53,030 nucleotides of DNA from Legionellaceae bacterium (GTDB lineage Bacteria; Pseudomonadota; Gammaproteobacteria; Legionellales; Legionellaceae), in assembly GCA_029210085.1 (NCBI GenBank), contig JARGPP010000012.1, positions 1-53,030 on the forward strand, written 5' to 3'. A program made the position numbers and the translations under genes. The notes under the pieces are model-generated. The model ran no database searches, had not been told where the DNA came from, and saw only the letters and a list, made by a program, of their open reading frames with translations. Below are positions 35,870-43,119 of this stretch, piece after piece (within the stretch, counting starts at the first letter, position 1; every line of letters begins with the position of its first letter).

Positions 35870-36784
35870 ATGGAGCAGTTCTTAGATGTAAGTGATTTAA
35901 CTCGAGATACAGCGTATGCGCTTTTTGAACGAGCATTTATTTTAAAAAAAATGCCAACATATCCTAAATATCCAGATATCGTGGTGTTAAATATATTTTA
36001 TGAAGACAGCACGCGTACCCGTTTGAGTTTTGATTTGGCCGCAAAAAAATTAGGGTTTACTGTGCTTCATTTAGATCCCAGGCACTCATCTGAAACTAAA
36101 GGCGAGTCAATGAGGGATATGCTGCAAACAGTAGCGGCTATGGGAGTGCATATATTGGTGATGCGTCACCCAGAAGATGATGTGGTTGAGCAGTTAAAAA
36201 AGATAATGCCAGCAGAGCTCAAACTGATCAATGCAGGGAGTGGGATGGCGGCGCATCCAACTCAGGCGATGCTCGATGTGATGACCATGCTTGAGCAAAA
36301 AGTAGTGTTAGAAAATGCAAAAGTTGCGGTGGTGGGTGATATTAAGCATTCGCGTGTAGCTGGCTCTTTGCAACGGCTTTGTGCGCTTTTAGGTGTTGGG
36401 GAGTTGGTATTTACAGGTCCTGCGGCGTGGCTGCCTGATAGGCTTGAATATGGACGTATGACAGATTCACTGTTTGAAGCATTGGAAAATGCAGATGTTG
36501 TGATAACACTTCGCGTGCAACGTGAACGATTTACATCAGAAGAAAGTTTAGATTTTGAATATTACCGTGAACATTATGCAATTACAGAATGGGCATTGGC
36601 CTGTGCAAAACCAAATGCTCTGGTGATGCATCCAGGGCCAATGAATCGTGGTGTTGAGATAGATAGTCATGTTGCTGATGGCAATCAATCATGTGTTTTA
36701 AAACAAGTCGAAAATGGCGTTTTTATTAGGATGGCCATTTTTGAAGCACTTGTTGCAGGTAAAAAGATAGTTGATGTTAAATAG
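35870..36784 (+). CDS. pyrB: aspartate carbamoyltransferase catalytic subunit
   Basis: A 304-residue enzyme with the carbamoyl-phosphate motif EDSTRTRLSFD, the SSETKGES loop containing the Lys that enters the neighbouring active site, HPTQAMLDVMTM and MHPGPMNRGVEI. It commits carbamoyl phosphate to pyrimidine synthesis. It is last in algH-ruvX-pyrB; the pyrC-like gene often found next in pseudomonads is absent. Its stop region overlaps the convergent comM end by 8 bases. Confidence 0.95.
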   Translation: MEQFLDVSDLTRDTAYALFERAFILKKMPTYPKYPDIVVLNIFYEDSTRTRLSFDLAAKKLGFTVLHLDPRHSSETKGESMRDMLQTVAAMGVHILVMRHPEDDVVEQLKKIMPAELKLINAGSGMAAHPTQAMLDVMTMLEQKVVLENAKVAVVGDIKHSRVAGSLQRLCALLGVGELVFTGPAAWLPDRLEYGRMTDSLFEALENADVVITLRVQRERFTSEESLDFEYYREHYAITEWALACAKPNALVMHPGPMNRGVEIDSHVADGNQSCVLKQVENGVFIRMAIFEALVAGKKIVDVK

Positions 36785-38291
36785 TTATAGACTTTAAAAC
36801 TTGTTTATAAGATAAAGCTTGTTTTAAATCCATCTGATTGACTGTCTCTCGCGCATTGAGATCGGCGATGGTGCGGGCAATTTTAAGTAAACGGTGAAAA
36901 GCGCGTGCTGAGAGCTTAAGTTGACTAAGTACTTGCTCTAAAAAAGCTTGTTCTTGTGCGTCTAAAGCACAAAATTGTTCGCAATCTTTAGCACTCAGCT
37001 GCGCGTTGAGTACACCTTGACGCTCAATTTGATGGGAACGGATGGCTTTTATTTTGGCACGAATGCTAGGGCTTTCTTGTGTTTTAGCTGGGTTGGGTTG
37101 AATGAGTTCATTTTTACTCAGAGCATTGATGGTGACTTGCATGTCTATACGATCGAGTAAAGGGCCTGAAAGCTTCGCTAAATAACGGTTGATGCGTTCA
37201 GGTGTGCAAAGGCACATACGGTCAGGATTGCCAGCATGTCCGCAGGGGCAAGGATTCATGGCTGCAATGAGTTGAAATTTGGCAGGAAACTCAGCCTGTG
37301 CTGCTGCGCGTGAAATGCAAATGTGTCCTGATTCGAGTGGTTCTCTTAGTGTTTCGAGTACATGTCGTTTAAACTCAGGTAGTTCATCTAGAAATAAGAC
37401 GCCGTGATGTGCGAGTGAGATTTCACCCGGCTTAGGTGGGTTGCCACCGCCAACCAGTGCGACAGGGGATGCAGTATGGTGTGGTGCGCGAAAGGGCGGT
37501 TCGTGCCAGCTGTGTGTATTGGGCAATTGGCCTCGGGTTGAGTGAATCGCAGCTGTTTCAAGGGTTTCCGTTTCATTGAGCTCAGGTAATAACCCTGTAA
37601 AGCGTTTGGCGAGCATGGTTTTTCCGCTGCCAGGAGGGCCTGATAAGAGTAAGCTGTGACCGCCAGCCGCGGCAATTTCGAAAGCACGTTTTGCGTGATG
37701 TTGCCCTTTAACGTCGGACCAGTCGAGTGCTTGCTTGAGATTTGTTTCAATTGGAAAATCAGGGATGGGTGTCAGTAATTCACCATGGCACAGTGCATTA
37801 CAGAGTTCACGCAAATTTTTTGCTGTAAATAGGTTTGGATATTTTGCAACACTTGCTTCTTTTGCATTTGCTTCAGCAATCACCAAAGTTTGTGCTTCGC
37901 GACGTGCGGCAAGCACCACTGGAATGATGCCAGAAATACCTCGCAGTTCACCATTTAATGCCAGTTCAGCAATAAATTCATGAGAGGCCAAAGATTCGCG
38001 TGGTATTTGCCCGGATGCGGCTAAAATGCCAAGTGCAATCGGGACATCAAATCCACTACCACTTTTAGGTAAGTCAGCCGGTGCTAAATTAACTGTAATA
38101 CGGCGATTTGGAAATTCAAACTGACTATTTAAGATAGCACTTCGAACCCTATCCTTACTTTCTCTCACTGCAGTTTCAGCAAGGCCTACAATGGTAAAAG
38201 CCGGTAATCCTCGAGACAAGTGAACTTCAACAGCAACAGATTGTGCATGTATACCTAGAGTACTGCGTGTTTTAGTGATGGCGAGATTCAT
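36777..38291 (-). CDS. comM: ComM/YifB AAA+ helicase (Mg-chelatase-like)
   Basis: A 504-residue hexameric AAA+ protein. The N-terminal Lon-protease-like fold includes VAVEVHLSRGLPAFTIVGLAETAVRESKDRVRSA. The ATPase has SGPPGSGKTMLAKR (Walker A, about 217-230), VLFLDELPEF (Walker B) and a Cys-rich insert CPCGHAGNPDRMC. ComM drives branch migration during natural transformation. ATG 38291 is preferred to the TTG at 38294, with GGGAG 8 bases upstream. That ribosome-binding site falls inside a long inverted repeat. Confidence 0.93.
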   Translation of the reverse strand: MNLAITKTRSTLGIHAQSVAVEVHLSRGLPAFTIVGLAETAVRESKDRVRSAILNSQFEFPNRRITVNLAPADLPKSGSGFDVPIALGILAASGQIPRESLASHEFIAELALNGELRGISGIIPVVLAARREAQTLVIAEANAKEASVAKYPNLFTAKNLRELCNALCHGELLTPIPDFPIETNLKQALDWSDVKGQHHAKRAFEIAAAGGHSLLLSGPPGSGKTMLAKRFTGLLPELNETETLETAAIHSTRGQLPNTHSWHEPPFRAPHHTASPVALVGGGNPPKPGEISLAHHGVLFLDELPEFKRHVLETLREPLESGHICISRAAAQAEFPAKFQLIAAMNPCPCGHAGNPDRMCLCTPERINRYLAKLSGPLLDRIDMQVTINALSKNELIQPNPAKTQESPSIRAKIKAIRSHQIERQGVLNAQLSAKDCEQFCALDAQEQAFLEQVLSQLKLSARAFHRLLKIARTIADLNARETVNQMDLKQALSYKQVLKSITI

Positions 38292-38295
38292 CAAT

Positions 38296-38382
38296 GTAGC
38301 TCCCTGATTTGATTGGACAAAACACCTGACGTTCCATCAAAGGTGCTGATGTACAATAGCTGATTTTAATCAGGGAAGCTAC
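38296..38382 (-). promoter_or_regulatory. long inverted repeat in the comM leader covering its ribosome-binding site
   Basis: The arm at 38296-38309 and the arm at 38368-38382 are complementary over 14 bp with a single-base bulge, separated by 58 bases. On the transcribed strand the downstream arm contains GGGAG, the comM Shine-Dalgarno site, and the upstream arm has the matching CTTCCC. Smaller nested pairs lie inside: CACCT/AGGTG at 38323-38327 and 38341-38345, or alternatively CATCA/TGATG. A folded leader that hides the start site is inferred. Confidence 0.55.
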
Positions 38383-38406
38383 GCTTTTTAGCATTGATTT
38401 TAAGTT

Positions 38407-38655
38407 TTAGATATTTTTCTCACTGATAAATTCGTCGAGTTGTTTTTGTAATGTCTCAACTTTTTCGCGTGTTTTTGCAAGTACTTTAACTTGTGCATCA
38501 AACTCTTCCCGTGTAACAAGATCTAACTGTGCAAATCCTGCTTGTAGAATTGATTTAAACGTATCGTGCATATCCGTTTCAATTTGTTGGAAGCTTGTGG
38601 GTAAAGCTGAACAGAGTTTTTGGGCTAGGCCTTCTAATTGGCTGCTGTTAAACAT
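38407..38655 (-). CDS. ubiK: UbiK (YqiC/BMFP), ubiquinone biosynthesis accessory factor
   Basis: An 82-residue protein. Residues 1-50 include LAQKLCSALPTSFQQIETDMHDTFKSILQAGFAQLDLVTREEFD, and the C-terminus is a coiled coil (VLAKTREKVETLQKQLDEF). UbiK helps the aerobic ubiquinone pathway in the cytosol together with UbiJ. The start at 38655 is preferred to the ATG at 38694 because it matches the family N-terminus and has GGAG upstream. It overlaps the end of the EVE-domain gene by 8 bases. Confidence 0.9.
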   Translation of the reverse strand: MFNSSQLEGLAQKLCSALPTSFQQIETDMHDTFKSILQAGFAQLDLVTREEFDAQVKVLAKTREKVETLQKQLDEFISEKNI

Positions 38656-39124
38656 GAGGTTTTTCTCCAAGATTGGTAATAAAAGCCCATTCATCGGGTG
38701 TGATAGGCAGAATAGATAAACGGTTACCTTTTTGTAATAACTGCATGTGTTGTAATGCGGGTTGTTTTTTCAAGGTTTCCAGCGAAATAAAGTGTTTAAA
38801 TTCATGTTCGAAGCGCATATCAACCATAAACCAGCGTGGCTTTTCAGGAGTGCTTTTAGGGTCGGGGTGATCACTGTTCGCGTCAAATGCGGTGTGATCG
38901 GGATAGGCTGTTTGGACAACAGTCATGGTGCCTACAATGCCAGGAGGGGTACAGCTTGAGTGATAAAAAAAAGCTTTGTCACCTATCTGCATATCATCAC
39001 GCATGAAGTTGCGTGCTTGATAATTACGAATGCCGTCCCAGTGAGTGGTTTGATTGGGAGACTGTTTTAAATCTTCAAGGCTAAAACAAGAGAGTTCGGA
39101 TTTAAGAAGCCAATAACGTGTCAT
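38648..39124 (-). CDS. EVE-domain protein (thymocyte nuclear protein 1-like)
   Basis: A 158-residue single-domain EVE (PUA-like) protein. It shows YWLLKSEL, WDGIRNYQARNFMRDDMQIGDKAFFYHS, PGIVGTMTV, PRWFMVDM and RLSILPITPDEW. EVE domains bind modified bases in DNA or RNA; the role of this housekeeping type is unclear. The start at 39124 (MTRYWLL) is chosen; the ATG at 39136 would add four residues. It overlaps the cyclo-ligase stop. Confidence 0.9.
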   Translation of the reverse strand: MTRYWLLKSELSCFSLEDLKQSPNQTTHWDGIRNYQARNFMRDDMQIGDKAFFYHSSCTPPGIVGTMTVVQTAYPDHTAFDANSDHPDPKSTPEKPRWFMVDMRFEHEFKHFISLETLKKQPALQHMQLLQKGNRLSILPITPDEWAFITNLGEKPHV

Positions 39125-39702
39125 GGAATGCTCCAATAAGTATTTTTTTCAGTAACGATACCCGTTAGAGGGATATCCCAAGGGTCAGGTATGAGTCGTG
39201 CTTGTTGTTGGAACTCATAGGCAGCGCCTAATAAACATGCGGGCTTTTTGTTTCTGAGGGTCTGGTCATAATAGCCGGCACCTCGTCCAAGACGAGTGCC
39301 GTATTTATCAAAAGCAACAAGTGGCATAATCATGAGGTCTAGTTTTTCGATAGAAATCGCTTCTGTAGGAGGTATATTGGGTTCTAATATGTGAAATTGG
39401 TTCGTTTTTTGGGGAGTTCTAAGAGTTGCTGGTAAAAAAATCAAAAATTTTTGATGCGGTATTATAGTCGGTAGATAACAGGTCTTGCCTGATGTTTCTG
39501 CTTCAGTCCATAATGGAAGCAGGTTTATTTCACCATCAATGGCCTGATAAAGAGCAATGGTGCTCGCCGCTTGATAAACGGGAAGAGATTGAATGCGTGT
39601 ACACAGCGCGTTAGATGCATTGTTTTTGAATTGGGGGGTGAGCGCGTTGCGTTGTGCGAGGCATATCTTGCGTATTGAGGCTTTATCTGTAGAAGCTGAC
39701 AT
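39121..39702 (-). CDS. 5-formyltetrahydrofolate cyclo-ligase
   Basis: A 193-residue protein of the YgfA/MTHFS family. It has RNALTPQFKNNAS near the start, CYLPTIIPHQKFLIF, LDLMIMPLVAFDKYGTRLGRGAGYYDQTL (folate/ATP site) and a C-terminal PDPWDIPLTGIVTE. It converts 5-formyl-THF to methenyl-THF. It opens the unit cyclo-ligase - EVE - ubiK. The ssrS (6S RNA) gene is often beside this gene in gammaproteobacteria, but none could be recognised here. Confidence 0.92.
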   Translation of the reverse strand: MSASTDKASIRKICLAQRNALTPQFKNNASNALCTRIQSLPVYQAASTIALYQAIDGEINLLPLWTEAETSGKTCYLPTIIPHQKFLIFLPATLRTPQKTNQFHILEPNIPPTEAISIEKLDLMIMPLVAFDKYGTRLGRGAGYYDQTLRNKKPACLLGAAYEFQQQARLIPDPWDIPLTGIVTEKNTYWSIP

Positions 39703-39883
39703 GGAATAAAAGCAATTTTTAACCAGTAAGGCATTATCTCGTGGATGTTAAAAAACTGCAATATGCGCCAATATGATAATGTGTACAAAAGAAGATTTTG
39801 GATGATGTATCATATTTATAATAATAAAACCTTAAGTTTTAAACGGTAAAATTAAGTTTGAAATGAACACAGGAGGCAAAGTG

Positions 39884-40099
39884 ATGGTTGATATCAAAGC
39901 GGATAGCACCGCAGCAATATTGAAACGCTTGGTGTCGTCATGTGCCCCTCAAAATATTGCTCAAGCAGTTTTAGAAACTGAAAAATCACTCGTTGCTGAT
40001 GACTCATCTGATTCTCCTCAGGCGACTCCTAATATGCCACATATTTTAACGAACTGCTTATCGAGTACAGATAAAAACGAGAAAGACCTAGGCTCATAA
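39884..40099 (+). CDS. small unknown protein upstream of icmT
   Basis: A 71-residue protein, start chosen at ATG 39884 because AGGAGG ends 7 bases upstream; the in-frame ATG at 39863 precedes that site. The N-terminal half could form an amphipathic helix (TAAILKRLVSSCAPQNIAQAVLE), and the rest is polar (DDSSDSPQATPNMPH). It has no signal peptide or membrane segment. It lies 75 bases before icmT on the same strand, so it could be cotranscribed with icmT-icmS. I do not recognise it. A TATAAT-like sequence (39817-39822) lies upstream. Confidence 0.6.
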   Translation: MVDIKADSTAAILKRLVSSCAPQNIAQAVLETEKSLVADDSSDSPQATPNMPHILTNCLSSTDKNEKDLGS

Positions 40100-40174
40100 G
40101 TATTTATTCTGAATTGCATTCATATCTACCTTCGGTATACTTTGATTATATTGGTCCGCTTAATTGGAGTGGTT

Positions 40175-40435
40175 ATGGCTGGTGGATTTGCTCCCGGAGC
40201 TCATTGGCGTGATTCAGCTCGAAATGCACGTTTCTTTATGGTGGATGCAAGAGCTGCTTTTCCTATCTTTTTCTTTTTAATGCATATTCGTGTTTGGACA
40301 GGGATATTAGTTCTGGTGTCAGCATTTTTTTTCGGAATTATTGAGCATTATGGATATAGCCTCCCCGTCTTTTTGCGTTGGCTGCGTACTTTTTTTGCTG
40401 GGCATATCAAATTATCTCAGCCATGGTGGACTTGA
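40175..40435 (+). CDS. icmT: Dot/Icm component IcmT
   Basis: An 86-residue inner-membrane protein, the same length as the Legionella pneumophila protein. The start is APGAHWRDSARNARFFMVDARAAFP-type, with ARNARFFMVDARAAFPIF followed by hydrophobic segments at about 24-36 and 38-55. In Legionella IcmT is essential for secretion and for pore-mediated egress. ATG 40175 is preceded by GGAGTGG; an in-frame ATG at 40142 is less likely. icmS begins one base after the stop. Confidence 0.93.
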   Translation: MAGGFAPGAHWRDSARNARFFMVDARAAFPIFFFLMHIRVWTGILVLVSAFFFGIIEHYGYSLPVFLRWLRTFFAGHIKLSQPWWT

Positions 40436-40436
40436 T

Positions 40437-40781
40437 ATGAGTTTAGATATTCCTAAAAGCATGGTTTTAATTGCATCCAAATTACAGGCAAAATTTATGC
40501 TAAACAACCATCCGATTAAACATGAAGATGTTTTTGCACCCACAGGATTGTTACCTGCAATTGTGAGAAGGGCCGATCAGCTCAGTTCTTTATGTTTGGG
40601 ATATGGTCTTGGGGCTTCATTTGAAGATGCAGAAGGGGCGCTACTCGGCACACGTGTTTTATTTGATGAGGTCACCCCTAATGCACTTCGATTGTTATGT
40701 CTTACTGATGTGCTGAATGAATTAATACAAGGCTCCCCGAGTCTTGATAATACGCCGCTTGATGAGTTAATGTACGATTGA
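40437..40781 (+). CDS. icmS: Dot/Icm chaperone IcmS
   Basis: A 114-residue small acidic cytosolic protein, the same length as Legionella IcmS. Family stretches seen are SKLQAKFMLNNHPIKHEDVFAPTGLLPAI and DQLSSLCLGYGLGASFEDAEGALLG. IcmS pairs with IcmW and binds the C-terminal part of DotL (IcmO) to load effectors on the coupling complex. The start is one base after the icmT stop; longer in-frame starts lie inside icmT and are rejected. Confidence 0.94.
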   Translation: MSLDIPKSMVLIASKLQAKFMLNNHPIKHEDVFAPTGLLPAIVRRADQLSSLCLGYGLGASFEDAEGALLGTRVLFDEVTPNALRLLCLTDVLNELIQGSPSLDNTPLDELMYD

Positions 40782-40850
40782 TTTGCTATTTAAACTAGCA
40801 TCAACCTGATTTTTTGCCCATAGTGTAAAGAAAACGAAAAAAAATGCCCT

Positions 40851-40867
40851 CTTAAGCTTCCCTTAAG
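40851..40867 (+). promoter_or_regulatory. PmrA box, CTTAAG-N5-CTTAAG, upstream of the icmR-position gene
   Basis: CTTAAG at 40851-40856 and CTTAAG at 40862-40867 are an exact 11-bp tandem pair; the identity extends two bases as CTTAAGCT. This fits the published PmrA consensus (YTTAAK-N5-YTTAAK, and the related tandem TTAAT-type element of Legionella and Coxiella). A -10-like TATACT lies at 40892-40897. PmrA is known to control icm/dot genes in Coxiella. Binding here is inferred. Confidence 0.75.
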
Positions 40868-40877
40868 CTATATTTTG

Positions 40878-40922
40878 TACTCTTAGGAGTATATACTGTA
40901 ATTATATTACTCATTTTGAGTA
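40878..40922 (+). repeat. paired inverted repeats TACTC-N4/5-GAGTA in the icmR/icmQ promoter region
   Basis: TACTC-TTAG-GAGTA lies at 40878-40891 and TACTC-ATTTT-GAGTA at 40908-40922, two perfect 5-bp dyads whose starts are 30 bp apart. Between them is the palindrome AGTATATACT (40888-40897). A related GGGTATATACTC occurs at 41936-41947, just before icmP. These could be operator sites for an unknown dimeric regulator. Confidence 0.5.
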
Positions 40923-40970
40923 TATTTTAGTTTAAATTGATTGAGATTGTCTTGTTTTAAGGGGTGTTGT

Positions 40971-41258
40971 ATGGACCATAAATTTTTTTCCCGACCTGAT
41001 CTAAAAAAGCTGGCGGATAGTGTTGAAAGTAGAGGTGTTCAGCGTGCAGATGTAGAAAAACTTTTTGAAGAAGTGCGAAAAAATATTGTTGTGCCATTGC
41101 AAACACTCAATAGGAATCGACCAGGCAATGAAAATAATGAGGCTGCATTAGAGCAAGTGTCAACGCTATGTAACACAATTAAAGCGGTTATTGCCCGAGA
41201 GGAGGCAGTTCATCAAGAAGAGCGCTCTTCTTCTCACCGTACTGTGCCTGGTGCATAA
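40971..41258 (+). CDS. icmR-position small protein, candidate functional homologue of IcmR (FIR)
   Basis: A 95-residue hydrophilic protein placed exactly between icmS and icmQ, where Legionella has icmR and other species have unrelated FIR genes. It looks mostly helical (LKKLADSVESRG, VEKLFEEVRKNIVVPLQTL, ALEQVSTLCNTIKAVIAREEAVHQEE) with a disordered end. FIR proteins act as chaperones that bind IcmQ and control its membrane insertion. I see no clear similarity to Legionella IcmR, as expected for these fast-evolving genes. ATG 40971 follows AAGGGG; the ATG at 40941 is rejected. The PmrA box lies upstream. Confidence 0.7.
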   Translation: MDHKFFSRPDLKKLADSVESRGVQRADVEKLFEEVRKNIVVPLQTLNRNRPGNENNEAALEQVSTLCNTIKAVIAREEAVHQEERSSSHRTVPGA

Positions 41259-41320
41259 TATTCAACAATATATAGGCCAGCGTGATTTGTTCTGGTTTAA
41301 TTTGCTATAATTTAAGAGTT

Positions 41321-41917
41321 ATGACAAAAAATAAATTATCAGAGCAGCAAATTAAAGCGCTTCTTGGGGCCTTTCAGGATACGATTGAACATGGCCCTTG
41401 GGCGAGTTCAGCTTTGTTACGTGTATTAGGTAAGAAATTGCAATCTATCTATGATGGTTTTGAAACGGATGTTGGCCTAGATAAGCAAGCGGTTGCCAAA
41501 AAAGAAAGCGAGCATCACTCTCAGAAAAAACCATCTGATAGTCAACAAGAGGTTTTTGTTGCGTTGTATTCATCAGATGGAGCTAATTTGAAGTCTTGGG
41601 AGCAAATTTTAATTAATCTTCCACGCCAAATGGTTTCTCGCCCTATTTATGAAAAAGAAGAAGAAATAAAACAAGCTATTCGTTCACGAGAAAACCCAGT
41701 GAATGAAGGGTATGTTGTAATTTATATTAATCGCAGTAATGTGCTAAGTATGCCTATTGATAGAACTCCCAAAGATAGGCTAGGAACGCCATTGCTTACT
41801 TTAAAAGATAAATCTTTATCGCTTGATTACATTGTACGCTTTATGCATGTAAGTGGTGTATATACGTATACGCGTGGACGATTAATCAAAGATTTACCTA
41901 TGAATACCGAATCATAG
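41321..41917 (+). CDS. icmQ: Dot/Icm protein IcmQ
   Basis: A 198-residue protein. The N-terminal helical region (KLSEQQIKALLGAFQDTIEHGPWASSALLRVLGKKL) matches the IcmQ domain that binds IcmR and inserts in membranes. The C-terminal part (VFVALYSSDGANLKSWEQIL, NEGYVVIYINRSNVL, SLDYIVRFMHVSGVYTYTRGRL) matches the NAD-binding ART-like fold. ATG 41321 gives the family start; a GTG at 41282 would add 13 residues. It lies 62 bases after the icmR-position gene. Confidence 0.92.
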   Translation: MTKNKLSEQQIKALLGAFQDTIEHGPWASSALLRVLGKKLQSIYDGFETDVGLDKQAVAKKESEHHSQKKPSDSQQEVFVALYSSDGANLKSWEQILINLPRQMVSRPIYEKEEEIKQAIRSRENPVNEGYVVIYINRSNVLSMPIDRTPKDRLGTPLLTLKDKSLSLDYIVRFMHVSGVYTYTRGRLIKDLPMNTES

Positions 41918-41985
41918 TCGCATCAAAAAGAAACTGGGTATATACTCAAAATTAACTGTATTGCTTTCTGAGCGCAGCAAAACAT

Positions 41986-43119
41986 ATGGCAGGACAACAA
42001 CAACAACAGTCAGGTGATAACTCGCTAGCACCGGTTTGGATTACTCTGCTGCTATTTTTGACAGCTTATCTCTTATGGTATTTTGGCCATCAATATATTG
42101 TTTCGTTGGTTTTTTTCCTCAATATTATTCAAGCTAAGTTGATTAGCTTGGTGCTTCCAGGGGATGTGTTACAACAAGAAATCTTACTTATGCAGACGGT
42201 TGACCCGAGCGATGTTGATTGGGGAGACTTGGTTGAGTTAACCAGCCGTGTGGGCGAATATATGCGCTACCCAATATCAGTCGCACTGGTTTTACTCGCT
42301 TTTTTTCTCTATAAATCAAACGTGACGTTAAGGTTTAAAAAAACTCATAGCATGGACTCGCTTAAAACACAGGAGCAAGCCAATTGGCCGTGCATTATTC
42401 CTGCAGTTCAGTATTTAGATCTTGTAGCGACTGATGTAAATAAGGGGCCGTGGGCAATGGCGTTAACGCCGATAGAGTTTGCTCGAAAACATAAATTATT
42501 ACGTAAAGAAGATCCACTTTTAGATAATCCGATGCCAGGATTAGAAATGACGGCAGGTGTGCGTCGTGGAGATGCAAAACGTATTTTTACGTTGCAACTG
42601 GGACCTTATTGGGATGGGTTTGCGCGGTGCTCTCCTCAAATGCAAGCTTTAGCAGCTGTATTTATTGCTCGAATGAATCGTGATCGTGAAGCTGCAAGTC
42701 TTATTTTAAAAACCTTAGATAAAACCTCTGTTAGTGGAAAACCCGATTACTCAATCGCACTTCCAACAATCCAAAAATATGAAAATACAGAGATGGTACA
42801 AGACATTGTACAAAAGCATGCATATCAGTACACCGTGATTGCTGAGTTATTAAAAGCATCACGTGATGATGGTGTGGTACCTAGTGCTGAATTTTTATGG
42901 CTTAAGCCTGTGGACAGACGACTATGGTATTTGTTGAACAGTATTGGGCGACAAACACCGTACGCGGAAGTCGGAGGAATTTTTGCACATTGGCGTGCGG
43001 AGCAAGTTATGGGGCGTCGTTCGTTAACCCCTATGATTGATGAAGCTATTCGAGCACTCGAAATCGCAGTCAAAGAGATTCAATTATCGCCCAAAGAACT
43101 CAAGGAGTTAGAGCCATGA
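41986..43119 (+). CDS. icmP: Dot/Icm protein IcmP (DotM)
   Basis: A 377-residue inner-membrane protein with three hydrophobic segments, about 19-34, 38-57 and 97-110, and a long cytoplasmic domain with ALTPIEFARKHKLL and FARCSPQMQALAAVFIARMNRDREAA. DotM is part of the type IV coupling complex; its cytosolic domain binds Glu-rich effector signals. Its last four bases overlap icmO (ATGA), so the two partners are coupled. Confidence 0.94.
   Translation: MAGQQQQQSGDNSLAPVWITLLLFLTAYLLWYFGHQYIVSLVFFLNIIQAKLISLVLPGDVLQQEILLMQTVDPSDVDWGDLVELTSRVGEYMRYPISVALVLLAFFLYKSNVTLRFKKTHSMDSLKTQEQANWPCIIPAVQYLDLVATDVNKGPWAMALTPIEFARKHKLLRKEDPLLDNPMPGLEMTAGVRRGDAKRIFTLQLGPYWDGFARCSPQMQALAAVFIARMNRDREAASLILKTLDKTSVSGKPDYSIALPTIQKYENTEMVQDIVQKHAYQYTVIAELLKASRDDGVVPSAEFLWLKPVDRRLWYLLNSIGRQTPYAEVGGIFAHWRAEQVMGRRSLTPMIDEAIRALEIAVKEIQLSPKELKELEP

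Noticed and set aside
38353..38395. Intrinsic terminator after ubiK
   Set aside because: On the transcribed strand the inverted repeat is not followed by a T-run, and its second arm lies at the comM start; a leader structure is the better reading.
39831..39859. Second PmrA box (CTTAAG and ATTAAG) upstream of the small pre-icmT gene
   Set aside because: The half-sites start 20 bp apart, not 11, and the second lacks the leading pyrimidine, so it does not meet the consensus.
39703..39883. 6S RNA (ssrS) beside the cyclo-ligase gene
   Set aside because: Gene context suggested it, but the gap is only about 180 bases including a neighbouring leader, and I could not find the long bulged hairpin expected.
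40824..40839. CpxR-type site (GTAAA-N-GTAAA) upstream of the icmR-position gene
   Set aside because: Only one GTAAA is present; the second half reads GAAAA, too weak in an A-rich stretch.
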